64,000 nucleotides of DNA from Bacteroides salyersiae WAL 10018 = DSM 18765 = JCM 12988. Its GTDB lineage: Bacteria; Bacteroidota; Bacteroidia; Bacteroidales; Bacteroidaceae. Position 1 is the first letter of the stretch; the number at the start of each line of letters is the position of its first letter. The notes below the pieces were generated by a model. It was given only the letters and a program-made list of their open reading frames with translations. It had not been told where the DNA came from and did no database searches. The stretch lies in assembly GCF_000381365.1 (NCBI RefSeq), contig NZ_KB905466.1, positions 1,238,693 through 1,302,692 on the forward strand, in the 5' to 3' direction. Position numbers and translations under genes: made by a program. Below are positions 63,696 to 64,000 of the stretch, one piece after another.

Positions 63696-64000
63696 ATGAA
63701 TTTTACATTGTTAGTTGTTGTTTTGCTAACGGCAATTGCATTTGTCGGTGTAGTGATAGCCCTGTCAAGAGCTATTTCTCCACGATCATACAATGCACAA
63801 AAGTTTGAAGCCTATGAATGTGGTATTCCCACACGCGGAAAATCATGGATGCAGTTTCGTGTGGGTTACTACCTGTTTGCCATTCTGTTTCTCATGTTCG
63901 ATGTGGAAACGGTATTCCTTTTCCCATGGGCAGTAGTAGTACGCGACATGGGAGTACAAGCGCTGATAAGCGTTATCTTCTTTTTAGTAATATTGGTGCT
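63696..64000 (+). CDS. nuoA: NADH-quinone oxidoreductase subunit A (partial, C-terminus off window)
   Basis: The ATG at 63696 opens a frame that runs off the right edge after about 101 residues. The sequence MNFTLLVVVLLTAIAFVGVV is the first transmembrane helix; KFEAYECGIPTRGKSWMQFR and VGYYLFAILFLMFDVETVFL are the conserved loop and second helix of NuoA, with the FPWA segment after it. NuoA is a small membrane subunit of respiratory complex I. It should be the first gene of a nuo operon that continues beyond the window. Confidence 0.95.
   Translation, partial: MNFTLLVVVLLTAIAFVGVVIALSRAISPRSYNAQKFEAYECGIPTRGKSWMQFRVGYYLFAILFLMFDVETVFLFPWAVVVRDMGVQALISVIFFLVILV

Overview
The window reads as a chromosomal segment of a Bacteroides species, close in gene content to the B. 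thetaiotaomicron group. The evidence is the density of secreted glycosidases, two hybrid two-component sensors (HTCS), promoters of the Bacteroides type (TAnnTTTG at -7), the MurF-alanine racemase fusion, and housekeeping genes typical of Bacteroidales. No rRNA, tRNA, CRISPR array or transposase was seen.

1-33.0 kb (nearly all minus strand): a pectin side-chain locus resembling the rhamnogalacturonan-II (RG-II) locus of B. thetaiotaomicron around BT0980-BT0997 (correspondence recalled, not checked by alignment). Reading with transcription it holds a GH138-like alpha-galacturonidase, a GH137-GH2 fusion, two GH2 enzymes and two terminators; then GH106 rhamnosidase, an SGNH esterase, a GH139-like enzyme and another GH2; then an HTCS and a beta-helix/TIM-barrel protein of unknown activity ending in a terminator. 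An ECF sigma factor, a small unknown protein and a partial secreted isomerase-like protein lie beyond. There is no SusC/SusD pair in the window.

33.5-47.3 kb: a homogalacturonan locus. It has a surface-repeat protein and its HTCS, an alpha/beta-hydrolase esterase, a CE12-CE8 fusion, KdgF, a CE8 pectin methylesterase, a GH105 unsaturated uronyl hydrolase and an ExuT-type hexuronate importer. Together these would remove acetyl and methyl esters, release unsaturated galacturonate, import uronates and linearise the unsaturated sugar.

47.4-64 kb: core genes. These are a Dna2-like nuclease-helicase, a candidate small RNA, an AraC/GyrI regulator, a HAD phosphatase, tatA-tatC, murF-alr, a GSCFA protein, dxs-trkA-trkH, a small secreted protein and the start of nuoA.

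The least explained signal is repetitive DNA. A dispersed element with five exactly 22-bp-spaced palindromic units occurs at 19.3 and 52.9 kb and aligns without gaps. A 110-bp MITE-like inverted-repeat element occurs twice, plus a half copy, and supplies the C-terminal tail of one GH2 and the N-terminal region of the next. A heptamer repeat block is inserted in frame in both a GH2 and the essential murF-alr gene.
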